Of a DNA stretch of 64,000 bases, positions 9,823 through 17,502 are shown piece by piece. The stretch comes from Candidatus Binatia bacterium (GTDB lineage: Bacteria; Desulfobacterota; Binatia; HRBIN30). The notes under the pieces are model-generated. The model did no database searches. It was given only the letters and a program-made list of their open reading frames with translations, and had not been told where the DNA came from. Every line of letters starts with the position of its first letter. Within the stretch, counting starts at the first letter, position 1. The stretch lies in assembly GCA_023150935.1 (NCBI GenBank), contig JAKLJW010000023.1:1-64000 (forward strand). Direction: 5' to 3'. The position numbers were made by a program, and so were the translations under genes.

Positions 9823-11148
9823 TTACCCATTTTGGCTCACCTCGGCAACGCTGTTTCGCCGCTCCACGGTACGTACCTGCGCTCGACCGACGAGCGCGTC
9901 TATGGCTCCCGCGTGCAGGAGCCGCGTCCGCAGTGCGCGGCGCGCTTCGGCCTCGCTATAAATCGCACGCACGCGCTCGCCTTCCCTTCCCGCCCGCGCC
10001 GCCAACTCGGCCACGTGCGCCTCGACAGCCTCGTCGCTGACGGCAATGCCCTCCTGACGCGCAATCGCGTCCAGCAACAAGCTGAGTTTCACCTCTTGCC
10101 TGGCACGCGGCGCCAGCTCCTGCCCGAGGCGCTCGCGCGCTGCGCGTTCGTTCTGCGGGTGAATCCGTCGCTGCGCCCACTCCCGCCAGATCTCGTCGAC
10201 CAGATCCGAAGTCCGCCGCCGCACCAGCGCCTCGGGCAGCGGGACATCTTCACGCTCGGCCAACTGCGCCATCGCCCCCCGTCGCAAAGCCTCGTCCGCC
10301 GCCCGCTCTGCGTCCGCCTCCAGTTGCCGCCGCACCCGCTCACGCAGCTCCGTCACGCTCCCACACTCACCGTGATCCTTGGCAAACTCGTCGTCAAGAA
10401 CCGGGACCTCCTTCCGGAATACGGCGCGCACGCGCACGACAAAGTCCGCCGTCCGCCCGGCGACCTCCGGCGCGCCGTGCTCCGCCGGATAGGCGATCGA
10501 GAACGCCACATCCCTTCCAGCGGTCTGGCCGAGCAGGTGCTCGTCGAAAGCCGGCGGGAGCGGGCTGTTCCCGATCTCGACGACCCGCTCGTCCGAACGT
10601 CCGACAACCCGCCCATCGACCCGGGCTTCGTACGCAAGAGAAACCACGTGACCGCACTCTATCGCCGTGTCGTCCGGGAGCGGATCGAGATTCGCGAACG
10701 ACTGCCGCAAACGCTCAACCGCCGCGTCCACGTCGACCTCCTCCACCGGCACCAGCGGGCGCTCCAGATCGAGGCCGACATAGTTACGCACCACCACCTC
10801 AGGCATGACTTCCACCGTCGCCAGATAACGCAAAGCCGCCCCCGGCTCGGCCTGCTCGGTGACGATCTCCCGAACACCCAACGCGTCGAGTTGCTGGGTT
10901 TCGATCGCCTCGATCAGCGAACGCTGCGTTAATCGCTCGAACACCTCCGACCGGACACGGTCCCCGAACATTTGTTCGAGCACCGCCGCCGGCACGCGCC
11001 CCGGTCGAAAGCCGCGTACGCGGGCATCACGGCGCAGAGCTTCATAAGCTGCACTGAGCTCCGCGCTCACTTCCTCGGCGGGGACCTCGACGGCAAGCCG
11101 CCGCCGCACCGCATCGATCGTTTCAACTTCCACCTTGTGCTTCATCAT
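9823..11148 (-). CDS. tig: Trigger factor, ribosome-associated chaperone
   Basis: Trigger factor binds nascent chains at the ribosomal exit tunnel. The 441-residue protein has the ribosome-binding N-domain with the signature GFRPGRVP (residues about 44-51), an FKBP-like peptidyl-prolyl isomerase domain (about 160-245) and a long helical, highly charged C-domain. The isomerase core is divergent, so enzymatic activity is uncertain. The ATG at 11148 gives the usual MKHKVEVE-type start; a TTG at 11157 in the same frame is possible. It starts the tig-clpP-clpX-lon-hup run, 74 bp after tRNA-Leu. Confidence 0.93.
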   Translation of the reverse strand: MMKHKVEVETIDAVRRRLAVEVPAEEVSAELSAAYEALRRDARVRGFRPGRVPAAVLEQMFGDRVRSEVFERLTQRSLIEAIETQQLDALGVREIVTEQAEPGAALRYLATVEVMPEVVVRNYVGLDLERPLVPVEEVDVDAAVERLRQSFANLDPLPDDTAIECGHVVSLAYEARVDGRVVGRSDERVVEIGNSPLPPAFDEHLLGQTAGRDVAFSIAYPAEHGAPEVAGRTADFVVRVRAVFRKEVPVLDDEFAKDHGECGSVTELRERVRRQLEADAERAADEALRRGAMAQLAEREDVPLPEALVRRRTSDLVDEIWREWAQRRIHPQNERAARERLGQELAPRARQEVKLSLLLDAIARQEGIAVSDEAVEAHVAELAARAGREGERVRAIYSEAEARRALRTRLLHAGAIDALVGRAQVRTVERRNSVAEVSQNG

Positions 11149-11221
11149 GTCGGCCAACTACCCTGACCTTAAACATACGGGTTTCGCCGATTCAAGGAAG
11201 CGTGTTCGCCGCCGCCCATAC

Positions 11222-11303
11222 TGCGAGAGGGGGGACTCGAACCCCCACGGGATGTCCCACTAGATCCTAAGTCTAGCGCGTCTGCCAGTTCCGCCACTCC
11301 CGC
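11222..11303 (-). tRNA. tRNA-Leu (TAG)
   Basis: A class II tRNA with a long variable arm: acceptor GCGGGAG/CTCTCGC with one G-U pair, anticodon stem CTAGA/TCTAG, loop CTTAGGA with anticodon TAG, T-loop TTCGAGT. It is 82 nt with no encoded CCA. It lies just upstream of tig on the same strand. Confidence 0.95.
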
Positions 11304-11366
11304 GCGAGCGCCGCTTCTATCACGCGGGGGCGGCATCGCAACCCGCCATCCCCACGCCGCCCATCC

Positions 11367-12854
11367 TCACGGAGAACCGCCGGCGTCGACAACCTCAATC
11401 CGCAGTCGCCCGATCACGTCAACCATGGCAAATTGCTCTTCGGGTCCACCGGCGACGAACTTGATGTGAGTGGCGTCCGCCGGAAACTGACCCAGCGCGG
11501 GGTCCACAGGCACCCACCGCCCCAGCCATGCCTCGCACCAGGCGTGGTACAGGAACGCCCCGTCGACGTACACGACGCCCGCGACGAGGCGAGTCGGAAT
11601 TCCACTCGCACGCGCCATTGCCGCCAGCAACACGGCGTGCTCGTTGCAGTCCCCGGCGCCCATCTCCAGCACTTGTAAGGCATTCGGGATGGTCACGGTC
11701 GGGGTCTTGCGAAGTGTCCCGTACACCCACTCGTTCAACTGCCGCACAGCCTTCCTTGCGTCGGTAACGCCGCCTCGTGCAACCGACGCCGCCGCGCGCA
11801 CCCGGGGGTGGTCGACCTGGAGCATCGGCTCGCTCGCCAACGCGGCAGCGTGCTCCTTACCACCGTACGGCAACGCGTACGTCCCGATCTCGTTCGCCTT
11901 CGGCGGCACGATCGTGACCATGGTCCCGTCCCAATGCTGCACGCCGTCACTCGGCACGCGATCCGCCCGAATTCCGCTCAGGCGCAGTCGAAGCTCCGAC
12001 CGCGTGCGCGGATGGTCGATCCCGCCCACCGGAATCGAGACCTCCCCGATCAGATCGAGCAGGGCTCCTTCGCCCCAACCATCCGATACCGCACGCTGCG
12101 GGTCTTCCCGGACCGCGATCAAACCCATGGGCCCCTCCTCCCGCAGCACCTTGCCGGCAGCGTCGAGCCACACTGTCGATTGCATACCGCGGAACTCCTC
12201 GCGAACCCGCCAGCCACGCCCCGCTCGGGCAACGCCAGGAACGTCACCCTCTCCCTCCACCACCAAACGAAGACGTTCGCTGCCAAGCACCATCGGGTCG
12301 AACACCGACACTTCGATGACTCGACCAGGAACTGGACGCTCGCCGCCAATCAGGCTGCGGGCCATCGGCACCAGGTACACCGGCCCGGCAAGCGGTATCG
12401 CGTGCCTGGTCGTTTCGCCTCCAACCCGTACCTCCGCCTCCAGCGCGTGCTCGACAACACGCGCATCCACCCTCAACGTTCCCGGTCCACTCGCGAGCTC
12501 GAACGTCATCGTTCTCAGGCCCCAGTCCCTGTCGGTGGTCCCCTGCGCCCGCACGTGAACGGTCTGCGGCGTATCCAGTAAAGACAAACGCAACAACGAA
12601 GTTTGCGAGAACCGGTATCCGTCACCGTCCGCCGCCACGGCCTGTTGCGTGTACCCCACCTTCTGTCGCCCGCGGTACACCCCCAACCATTCCTCTTCTC
12701 CGAAAGCCGCCACGGCTGAGACCGTCGGACCGGGTTCGATGCGCGCCTCAGAATTCCACCACGCGCGCTGCATCGCCACACCCAGAAGCGCAACCCAGAC
12801 CAGCACGGTGATCCATCTCGCCGCGACTAACACCGGTTGCATTCGTATACTCAT
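11367..12854 (-). CDS. Membrane-anchored transglutaminase-like cysteine protease domain protein
   Basis: The 495-residue protein has one N-terminal hydrophobic segment (about residues 8-28), then a beta-rich region of no recognised type, then a transglutaminase-core domain near residues 370-480. The catalytic triad is visible: Cys in GAGDCNEHAVLL, His in FLYHAWCEAW and Asp in WVPVDPALG. Bacterial members act as peptidases or unknown acyl-transfer enzymes, here probably on the periplasmic face. The start at 12854 lies 27 bp from the divergent Mut7-C gene; an ATG at 12842 is possible. The substrate is unknown. Confidence 0.85.
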   Translation of the reverse strand: MSIRMQPVLVAARWITVLVWVALLGVAMQRAWWNSEARIEPGPTVSAVAAFGEEEWLGVYRGRQKVGYTQQAVAADGDGYRFSQTSLLRLSLLDTPQTVHVRAQGTTDRDWGLRTMTFELASGPGTLRVDARVVEHALEAEVRVGGETTRHAIPLAGPVYLVPMARSLIGGERPVPGRVIEVSVFDPMVLGSERLRLVVEGEGDVPGVARAGRGWRVREEFRGMQSTVWLDAAGKVLREEGPMGLIAVREDPQRAVSDGWGEGALLDLIGEVSIPVGGIDHPRTRSELRLRLSGIRADRVPSDGVQHWDGTMVTIVPPKANEIGTYALPYGGKEHAAALASEPMLQVDHPRVRAAASVARGGVTDARKAVRQLNEWVYGTLRKTPTVTIPNALQVLEMGAGDCNEHAVLLAAMARASGIPTRLVAGVVYVDGAFLYHAWCEAWLGRWVPVDPALGQFPADATHIKFVAGGPEEQFAMVDVIGRLRIEVVDAGGSP

Positions 12855-12881
12855 CCAAATCAGGATACTTTACCGACTCGC

Positions 12882-13391
12882 ATGCAGGACGTTCGATTCG
12901 CCGTCGACCGCATGCTCGGGCGCCTGGCAACCTGGCTGCGCCTCCTCGGATACGACACGACGTACGCCCGGGAGGCCGACTCCCAGGCATTGCTCCACCA
13001 TGCGCAAACCGAACATCGCGTTGTTCTGACCCGCAAACGCGTCCTGGCTGCCAGACGGATTTCAGTTCCGATCCACCTTGTAACCGCCGATCGCTTTCGC
13101 GACCAGTTGCGCGACGTCATCATCACCTTCGGTCTCGATCCTGGGCCCCGCCTACTGACGAGGTGCTGCCGCTGCAACCATCTCCTCCATCCCGTGGAAT
13201 CGGCCGCTGCGGCAGGCTCCGTCCCGCCCTACGTGCTTCGCACCCAGCCCCGCTTTTTTCGCTGCCCGCTGTGCCGCCGCGTCTACTGGCCCGCCAGCCA
13301 CCACAACCGTATTCGGGCTGAAATACACGCCCTGAACCTCTTTCCCTGCGGCAGCGATCCGGGATCGACGAGTACCAAGGCGGTCGACTGA
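12882..13391 (+). CDS. Mut7-C RNase (PIN-like) domain protein
   Basis: The 169-residue protein fits the Mut7-C family: an N-terminal PIN-like half with FAVDRMLGRLATWLRLLGYDT (split: FAVDRMLGRLA, WLRLLGYDT), the LTRKRVL segment, and a C-terminal zinc ribbon with CCRCN (about residue 97) and CPLCRRVYW (about 137). Family members are predicted to be RNases; no substrate is established. The ATG at 12882 gives the family N-terminus; upstream in-frame codons are dropped because they overlap the divergent gene. Confidence 0.85.
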   Translation: MQDVRFAVDRMLGRLATWLRLLGYDTTYAREADSQALLHHAQTEHRVVLTRKRVLAARRISVPIHLVTADRFRDQLRDVIITFGLDPGPRLLTRCCRCNHLLHPVESAAAAGSVPPYVLRTQPRFFRCPLCRRVYWPASHHNRIRAEIHALNLFPCGSDPGSTSTKAVD

Positions 13392-13507
13392 CTCTCCATG
13401 CGATTCCAGCCCCATGCGCCCGCGTCATTATATGGCTCGCACGGCACCCACCGGTAAGCATCGCCCTCTCGACAACTGGCTATGCCGCCAGTAGGTTCCT
13501 TCCTTGA

Positions 13508-13771
13508 ATGAGCCTTGAAACCGTTTCCGAAGCCAGCCTCCCGACCGGTATCTGCACGAGGTGTCGCCGCCGGGTCCTGACCCACGTCGAGTGCGACCGA
13601 GATGGCGCACTCGTGCGTCGCTGCGTACACTGCGACTCTGCCGTGATGGGCCTTGAGGCAACCTCCGCGCCGAAGCTTGCGGCACTGGGCTACGAAATAG
13701 TGGAGACATTAGCCGGGTGCTGCAAACGCGGCGACTGCACCCCCAGAGGGGGTTCATCGGCGCCAAGCTGA
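13508..13771 (+). CDS. Small Cys-rich (zinc-ribbon-like) protein, unknown function
   Basis: An 87-residue protein with two CxxC pairs (CTRC near residue 16, CVHC near 39) and a later GCCKRGDC cluster. The spacing suits a zinc ribbon. Upstream of the ATG is TTCCTTGA, a poor ribosome-binding site. No family was recognised by name. It could be a small RNA-binding or radical-SAM-associated protein, but this is not supported; the conserved-looking cysteines are the only evidence that it is real. Confidence 0.5.
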   Translation: MSLETVSEASLPTGICTRCRRRVLTHVECDRDGALVRRCVHCDSAVMGLEATSAPKLAALGYEIVETLAGCCKRGDCTPRGGSSAPS

Positions 13772-13811
13772 GCGCCCCGGAACTCCGCAGGGCCGCGCCA
13801 CACTGCCTCTC

Positions 13812-13881
13812 CCAGCCCTTGCGCCAGTGCAAGGGCTGGCGAAATCGCCAGTGGCCGGTAAGGGGAGAACTACCCACCGGC
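13812..13881. other. Cluster of three strong hairpins, possible structured RNA
   Basis: Hairpin A: CCAGCCCTTGC (13812-13822) pairs perfectly with GCAAGGGCTGG (13829-13839). Hairpin B: CTGGCG (13836-13841) pairs with CGCCAG (13846-13851) and shares four bases with A, so A and B exclude each other at their ends. Hairpin C: GCCGGT (13854-13859) pairs with ACCGGC (13876-13881), with an inner GGG/CCC. No T-run follows. It ends 45 bp before the start at 13927. Confidence 0.5.
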
Positions 13882-13926
13882 TAGTTCGCTGGGCGTGGGA
13901 ACAATCGTTGCTTAGGGTCGTTGGCC

Positions 13927-14379
13927 ATGACGAACGATTACGTAGGCCTGTCACACGAGCCCGGCTTCGGAGGGAGTATGCAGCGAGGCGGTAAGCGCAC
14001 ATACAATGGCGCGGGGCTCAATCTCTCGGACGATGAACTCGACGTATTGCGACTCGGGCCATTGAGCGGCGGTGAGCCGAGGAGCGGCCAGCTCACGGGG
14101 ACACGGGCCCTCATGTTAGCGGTACTTGAGGACGGTATTCGCAGCTACCTCGGCAACTCCCGCATCATCTCCCAGGACGCCGAACACTGGATCTTCTCAC
14201 CCCGCCGGCACTCCCCCTTTTCGTTTATCGTTGTCTGCGAGGTGCTCGGACTCGATCCGGATGCGGTGCGCAAAACGCTCCGCGTGATGAAGAGCGCCCA
14301 GGTCCCTCCGCGGAAAGCCATCCCACGCGCCCGGCACAACGTTCGCATCCCTGGGCGCGTTTACGCGCGCAGGCGCTGA
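13927..14379 (+). CDS. Conserved hypothetical protein (short helical domain)
   Basis: The 150-residue protein has a central block, about residues 60-115, with GTRALMLAVLEDGIRSYLG, an AEHWIFS segment and PFSFIVVCEVLGLDPDAVRKTL. Proteins with this block recur in GC-rich deltaproteobacterial genomes in my memory, but I know no function. The helical C-terminal part resembles a helix-turn-helix-like bundle (LGLDPDAVRKTLR), so a DNA- or RNA-binding role is possible. The ATG at 13927 is used; another at 13921 is adjacent. Confidence 0.6.
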   Translation: MTNDYVGLSHEPGFGGSMQRGGKRTYNGAGLNLSDDELDVLRLGPLSGGEPRSGQLTGTRALMLAVLEDGIRSYLGNSRIISQDAEHWIFSPRRHSPFSFIVVCEVLGLDPDAVRKTLRVMKSAQVPPRKAIPRARHNVRIPGRVYARRR

Positions 14380-14421
14380 ATACTTTGAGACCACCCCGTT
14401 GTCGGGGGCGCGGGGGCACCT

Positions 14422-14474
14422 GCGCACCGGTCTGGGGCCGTCGGCTTGCAGTCGATGAACACAGACCGGTGCGC
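14422..14474. repeat. 13-bp perfect inverted repeat between convergent genes
   Basis: GCGCACCGGTCTG (14422-14434) and its exact reverse complement (14462-14474) are separated by 27 nt. The second arm ends in the stop codon of the minus-strand secreted-protein gene and the first lies 43 bp after the plus-strand gene ending at 14379. It may act as a bidirectional transcript end, though no T-run is present. Confidence 0.6.
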
Positions 14475-15370
14475 TATTCTCGGCGGCGCACACGGCACGC
14501 GGCGTCGCAGGCGTCGTCCGCTGCAAGGTTGCCGTCGTCACACTCCTCGGTCGGTTCCAGAACCCGGTTTCCACACACCGGCGCGGGACAGGTCACCGCT
14601 TCGACCACGAATGCCGCGGCTGCCACGCACTCGCCTCTTGCGGCCACACTGCGCAGAAATGAATCCGTAGAGACCCCGTAGGCCGTTCCAAACTCCGCGC
14701 CGCATGCCTGCTCCAGTGCTGCCGCCGCAACGCGCCGCAAGCGTCCCACCTCGCCGTCCGCCGCCGCCATCGCGGCCAGCTTAGTGGGAACGTCCATTAC
14801 TGAACCGGCGATGCGCCCCAAAGCCCGCCCCCGCTCCTGCAACGCCGCCCGGGCGACTTTGAACGTGCCGTGTGCAGCCGACAGCAGGCAGGCGTCGCGC
14901 GCGGCCGGGCCGCTCTCCAGTCTTCCAGCAACCATCGCCGGGCCAAATATCAGCGATGTCGTCGCCGCCGCCTCCTGTTCGCAAGCACCGAGTAAGTCGG
15001 CCTCCAACTCCTCCAACGACAAGAACCCGAGGAGAAACACCTGGTCTGCGGTGCAGCCCCGGACAATCAGTCGCCTCAGTCGCTCGCGAAGAAAAGCCTC
15101 TTTCGCAGCTAACGCAGTCAGATCGCACCCGGCGCCAAGCAGGTCAGCGGCCGCGCACTGCAGTCGGCTGCGCGCCAGGGGGGCGAAGCACCGATGGGCG
15201 GCGCGGGCGATCATGCGCTGACAACGTCCGGCCTCGACGCCGAACATTTCCGCCCCATAGAATGCCAGCGGGGGGCCCTGTCCGTGCCCGAAGGCGGGGC
15301 CTGCAAACACCAGACTCCAAAACGCCAGCGCGGCACACGCAGCACGCGCGAATCGAAACCAATGAGGCAG
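14474..15370 (-). CDS. Secreted protein with C-terminal Myxococcales-type Cys-rich repeat
   Basis: An Ala- and Cys-rich protein of about 298 residues. It has a signal-peptide-like N-terminus (ARAACAALAFWSLVFAGPAF), a helical middle with scattered cysteines, and at the end the motif CGNRVLEPTEECDDGN followed by DACDAACR, which matches the Myxo_disulf_rpt type of Cys-rich repeat found in exported proteins. Start problem: the frame is open from inside tRNA-Ser, but there is no ATG, GTG or TTG before the signal peptide. CTG at 15370 is the only codon giving an intact signal peptide. The next GTG (15310) cuts it. Function unknown. Confidence 0.65.
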   Translation of the reverse strand: MPHWFRFARAACAALAFWSLVFAGPAFGHGQGPPLAFYGAEMFGVEAGRCQRMIARAAHRCFAPLARSRLQCAAADLLGAGCDLTALAAKEAFLRERLRRLIVRGCTADQVFLLGFLSLEELEADLLGACEQEAAATTSLIFGPAMVAGRLESGPAARDACLLSAAHGTFKVARAALQERGRALGRIAGSVMDVPTKLAAMAAADGEVGRLRRVAAAALEQACGAEFGTAYGVSTDSFLRSVAARGECVAAAAFVVEAVTCPAPVCGNRVLEPTEECDDGNLAADDACDAACRVRRRE

Positions 15371-15383
15371 CGAACAAGAGGGA

Positions 15384-15471
15384 CGGAGAGGGGGGGATTC
15401 GAACCCCCGGACCCACGTGGGGTCACACGATTTCGAGTCGTGCCGTTTCAACCGGACTCACGCACCTCTCC
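15384..15471 (-). tRNA. tRNA-Ser (CGA)
   Basis: A class II tRNA: acceptor GGAGAGG/CCTCTCC, anticodon stem CACGA/TCGTG, loop CTCGAAA with anticodon CGA, long variable arm, T-loop TTCGAAT. It is 88 nt, discriminator G, no encoded CCA. It lies between the tadA-like gene and the secreted-protein gene, all on the minus strand. Confidence 0.95.
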
Positions 15472-15943
15472 GCAAGGCGAAAAACGACTGCATCAGTCCC
15501 TGCGCGGCCTCCGCGCAAATCCCTCCCGTAACCTCCAGCCGATGGTTACCGCGGCCATCGCGCCCAACATCGTAGACCGATCCAAGCGCGCCGGCCTTGG
15601 GCTCCCGACAGCCGTAGACCAACCGCGCGATGCGCGCTTGAACTAGCGCGCCTACGCACATGACACAAGGCTCGACGGTAACGTACACAACTCCACCCGG
15701 GAGGCGATAGTTGCGAACCCGCTGACCGGCGGCACGTAAAGCCAGCACCTCGGCATGGGCGGTAGGGTCGCATAGACCGATCGACCCATTATGGGCGCTC
15801 CCAACCACCTCGCCATCGACAACTACTAACGCCCCAACGGGAACTTCTCCGAGCGCCGTCGCCCGCGCCGCAACTCGTAGCGCCATCTCCATGAAGCCGA
15901 CATCGCTGTGCGCTTGCACGGCACCGAACGCTACGGAATCCAT
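15458..15943 (-). CDS. tadA: tRNA-specific adenosine deaminase-like protein (TadA family)
   Basis: A zinc-dependent deaminase of about 161 residues. The zinc site and proton donor are visible as HAE (TAHAEVLAL) and PCxxC (EPCVMCVGAL), together with the family segment GEVPVGALVVVDGEVVG. TadA converts A34 to inosine in tRNA-Arg(ACG). A start at 15943 (MDSVAFGAV) or 15961 (MVRGYRMDS) fits; upstream in-frame residues look non-coding. The 3' end overlaps the tRNA-Ser 5' end by 14 bp. Other cytidine or guanine deaminases share these motifs, so the substrate is inferred. Confidence 0.85.
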   Translation of the reverse strand: MDSVAFGAVQAHSDVGFMEMALRVAARATALGEVPVGALVVVDGEVVGSAHNGSIGLCDPTAHAEVLALRAAGQRVRNYRLPGGVVYVTVEPCVMCVGALVQARIARLVYGCREPKAGALGSVYDVGRDGRGNHRLEVTGGICAEAAQGLMQSFFALRRGA

Positions 15944-16037
15944 GCGGTACCCCCGTACCATGCCTCCCCAACGGCGGCCACCCCAGGTGCCAGGGACTTT
16001 GCTCGCGCGCCGCGGCACGGCTATCTTGTCTGGCCAT

Positions 16038-16211
16038 ATGACCCTGCAGGTCGGTGACCAAGTGGTGCTGATGAGCGACGTCGGACGCTTCCGGGTCGTT
16101 GCCATAGACGGCCGCCGGATCTCGATCGAGAGCGTGGCCGGGCTGCGCAGGACAGTTATAGACTCGGCCCTCCGCCGCGTGGAACCCAATCGGAGCGCCG
16201 AGGACGACTAG
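16038..16211 (+). CDS. Small conserved hypothetical protein (57 aa)
   Basis: A short basic protein with a beta-rich pattern: VGDQVVLMSDVGRFRVVAIDG then ISIESVAGLRRTVIDSALRRVEPN, shown split as VGDQVVL, GRFRVVAIDG and GLRRTVI. The alternation looks like a small SH3/KOW-like barrel, which is only a guess. The stop codon overlaps that of the convergent Nudix gene (CTAG at 16208-16211). No clear ribosome-binding site is seen. Confidence 0.5.
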   Translation: MTLQVGDQVVLMSDVGRFRVVAIDGRRISIESVAGLRRTVIDSALRRVEPNRSAEDD

Positions 16212-16723
16212 CGGCGATCCATCGCCGCCTCCAACTTCGCAAGATACATCCCAAGCGCCTCGAGGCTATCGGGACAGAAGCTATCGCGGCGACTCCGCTC
16301 CACCACAGCTTCGAGATCCAGCCATTCGCCCCGCACGATCTCCTCAGCCTGCAGTTTGACCGGCCCATCCCAAGTACAACTGAAGACCGCCCCAATCACC
16401 CGGTTGCCGTCCTCCTCGAACCGAAAGCTGAACAACTGGCGCAACGCCGTCCGCACACCCAGCTCCTCAAACAACTCGCGTCGAGCTCCCGCAGCCGTAT
16501 CCTCACCCGCACCGACCACACCTCCGACCGCCACATCCCAGCAGCCCGGATACACGTCCTTGGTGGGGGTCCGCTCGTGCACAAAGAGCTGCCCTCGGGA
16601 ATTGAACACCAGCACGTACACGCTCTGATGAAGCAGACCCTGCCGACGCACCTGACTGCGCGTTGCCTGACCCACCACGCCGCCGTCTTCCCCGAGGACG
16701 TCGACCAACTCGTCTGCCCTCAT
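16208..16723 (-). CDS. Nudix hydrolase (YfcD-like)
   Basis: A 171-residue protein with a complete Nudix box: G-x5-E-x7-REL-x-EE-x-GV in the segment from GVVGAGEDT to RELFEELGV. The upstream stretch LHQSVYVLVFN and HERTPTKDVYPGCWD matches the YfcD/isopentenyl-diphosphate-isomerase-like branch, so a pyrophosphohydrolase of unknown substrate is likely. The ATG at 16723 overlaps the previous stop as ATGA, indicating translational coupling to the transglutaminase-like gene. Confidence 0.88.
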   Translation of the reverse strand: MRADELVDVLGEDGGVVGQATRSQVRRQGLLHQSVYVLVFNSRGQLFVHERTPTKDVYPGCWDVAVGGVVGAGEDTAAGARRELFEELGVRTALRQLFSFRFEEDGNRVIGAVFSCTWDGPVKLQAEEIVRGEWLDLEAVVERSRRDSFCPDSLEALGMYLAKLEAAMDRR

Positions 16724-17358
16724 CTCGTCGCCCCGCGCTGCATCTCCGCACTCAACTCCTGCACCCACCTGGCCAGAGCCTCGAGAAACTGCCTGCGGAG
16801 GGCCCTCTGGCGGGGCGTGAGCTTCGATAACAATTCCTCCTTGAGCCGCTCAGGATCGCTCTCGGCTATCGCCAGATCCTCCGGCACCACGCTCAGTGGC
16901 ATCGAACTGCGACCGTCCCAGTCCTCGTTAACCGGGAAGCCGAACTCGCGTAGGCCGCGCTCCCACGTCGCATCGACGTCTGCCCAATCGCCTTCGACAT
17001 CGATCCGCAGGTAGTCGTGGCAGTCCACGATCTCGTTCTTCTCGAGCAGGTGCTGCATCGGCTCGGGAAACACGATCGGCGACTCGTTGAACCGGTGCGT
17101 GCAGATCATGTGGCGCACCCGCAACCCCATGCCCCGAAACAACGCGCCCAATAGGTAGTGCTTTCCGGAACACGAGCCTCGCTGCAGGCGTAGTACCTCA
17201 GCCGGATCCCGACTCGCCGGGTAGGCATAAGGGATATCGCGGACCCGTTCGAACAAAACGACCCGCGCAGGTAACGGCTCGCGACCCTCCGTCCACTGGT
17301 TCAGGGTCTCAGTCAGCAGATCGGACGCCGACTTGGAAGATGATGCGGCAGTACTCAC
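16720..17358 (-). CDS. Transglutaminase-like domain protein (soluble)
   Basis: The 212-residue protein has a papain-like/transglutaminase-like triad: Cys in RGSCSGKHYLLGAL (about residue 62), His in VDCHDYLRIDV and Asp in WADVDATWERGL. No signal peptide or membrane segment is seen. The C-terminal 50 residues are charged and helical. Related small proteins are annotated only as transglutaminase domain-containing. It is coupled by ATGA to the Nudix gene, which suggests a shared, unknown task. Confidence 0.72.
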   Translation of the reverse strand: MSTAASSSKSASDLLTETLNQWTEGREPLPARVVLFERVRDIPYAYPASRDPAEVLRLQRGSCSGKHYLLGALFRGMGLRVRHMICTHRFNESPIVFPEPMQHLLEKNEIVDCHDYLRIDVEGDWADVDATWERGLREFGFPVNEDWDGRSSMPLSVVPEDLAIAESDPERLKEELLSKLTPRQRALRRQFLEALARWVQELSAEMQRGATR

Positions 17359-17502
17359 GACAGTATCTACAGGAAGTCTGGGCTCGGTTTCGCAGACATA
17401 GGCTCAGCCTGCCCTTTCGGCGACGCCCTTAGCGCAGCCAGTGCTGAGACTCTACTGCGGCCCACTGCAACGGTCAACGCGCGCTGGCAAAACTGCGTTG
17501 GA

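Noticed and set aside
9832-10932. 366-codon plus-strand open frame over tig
   Set aside because: Antisense to trigger factor, which has the GFRPGRVP signature and fits the operon.
13391-13508. Possible cyclic-di-GMP riboswitch before the small Cys-rich gene
   Set aside because: The expected conserved blocks of that riboswitch class could not be found on either strand.
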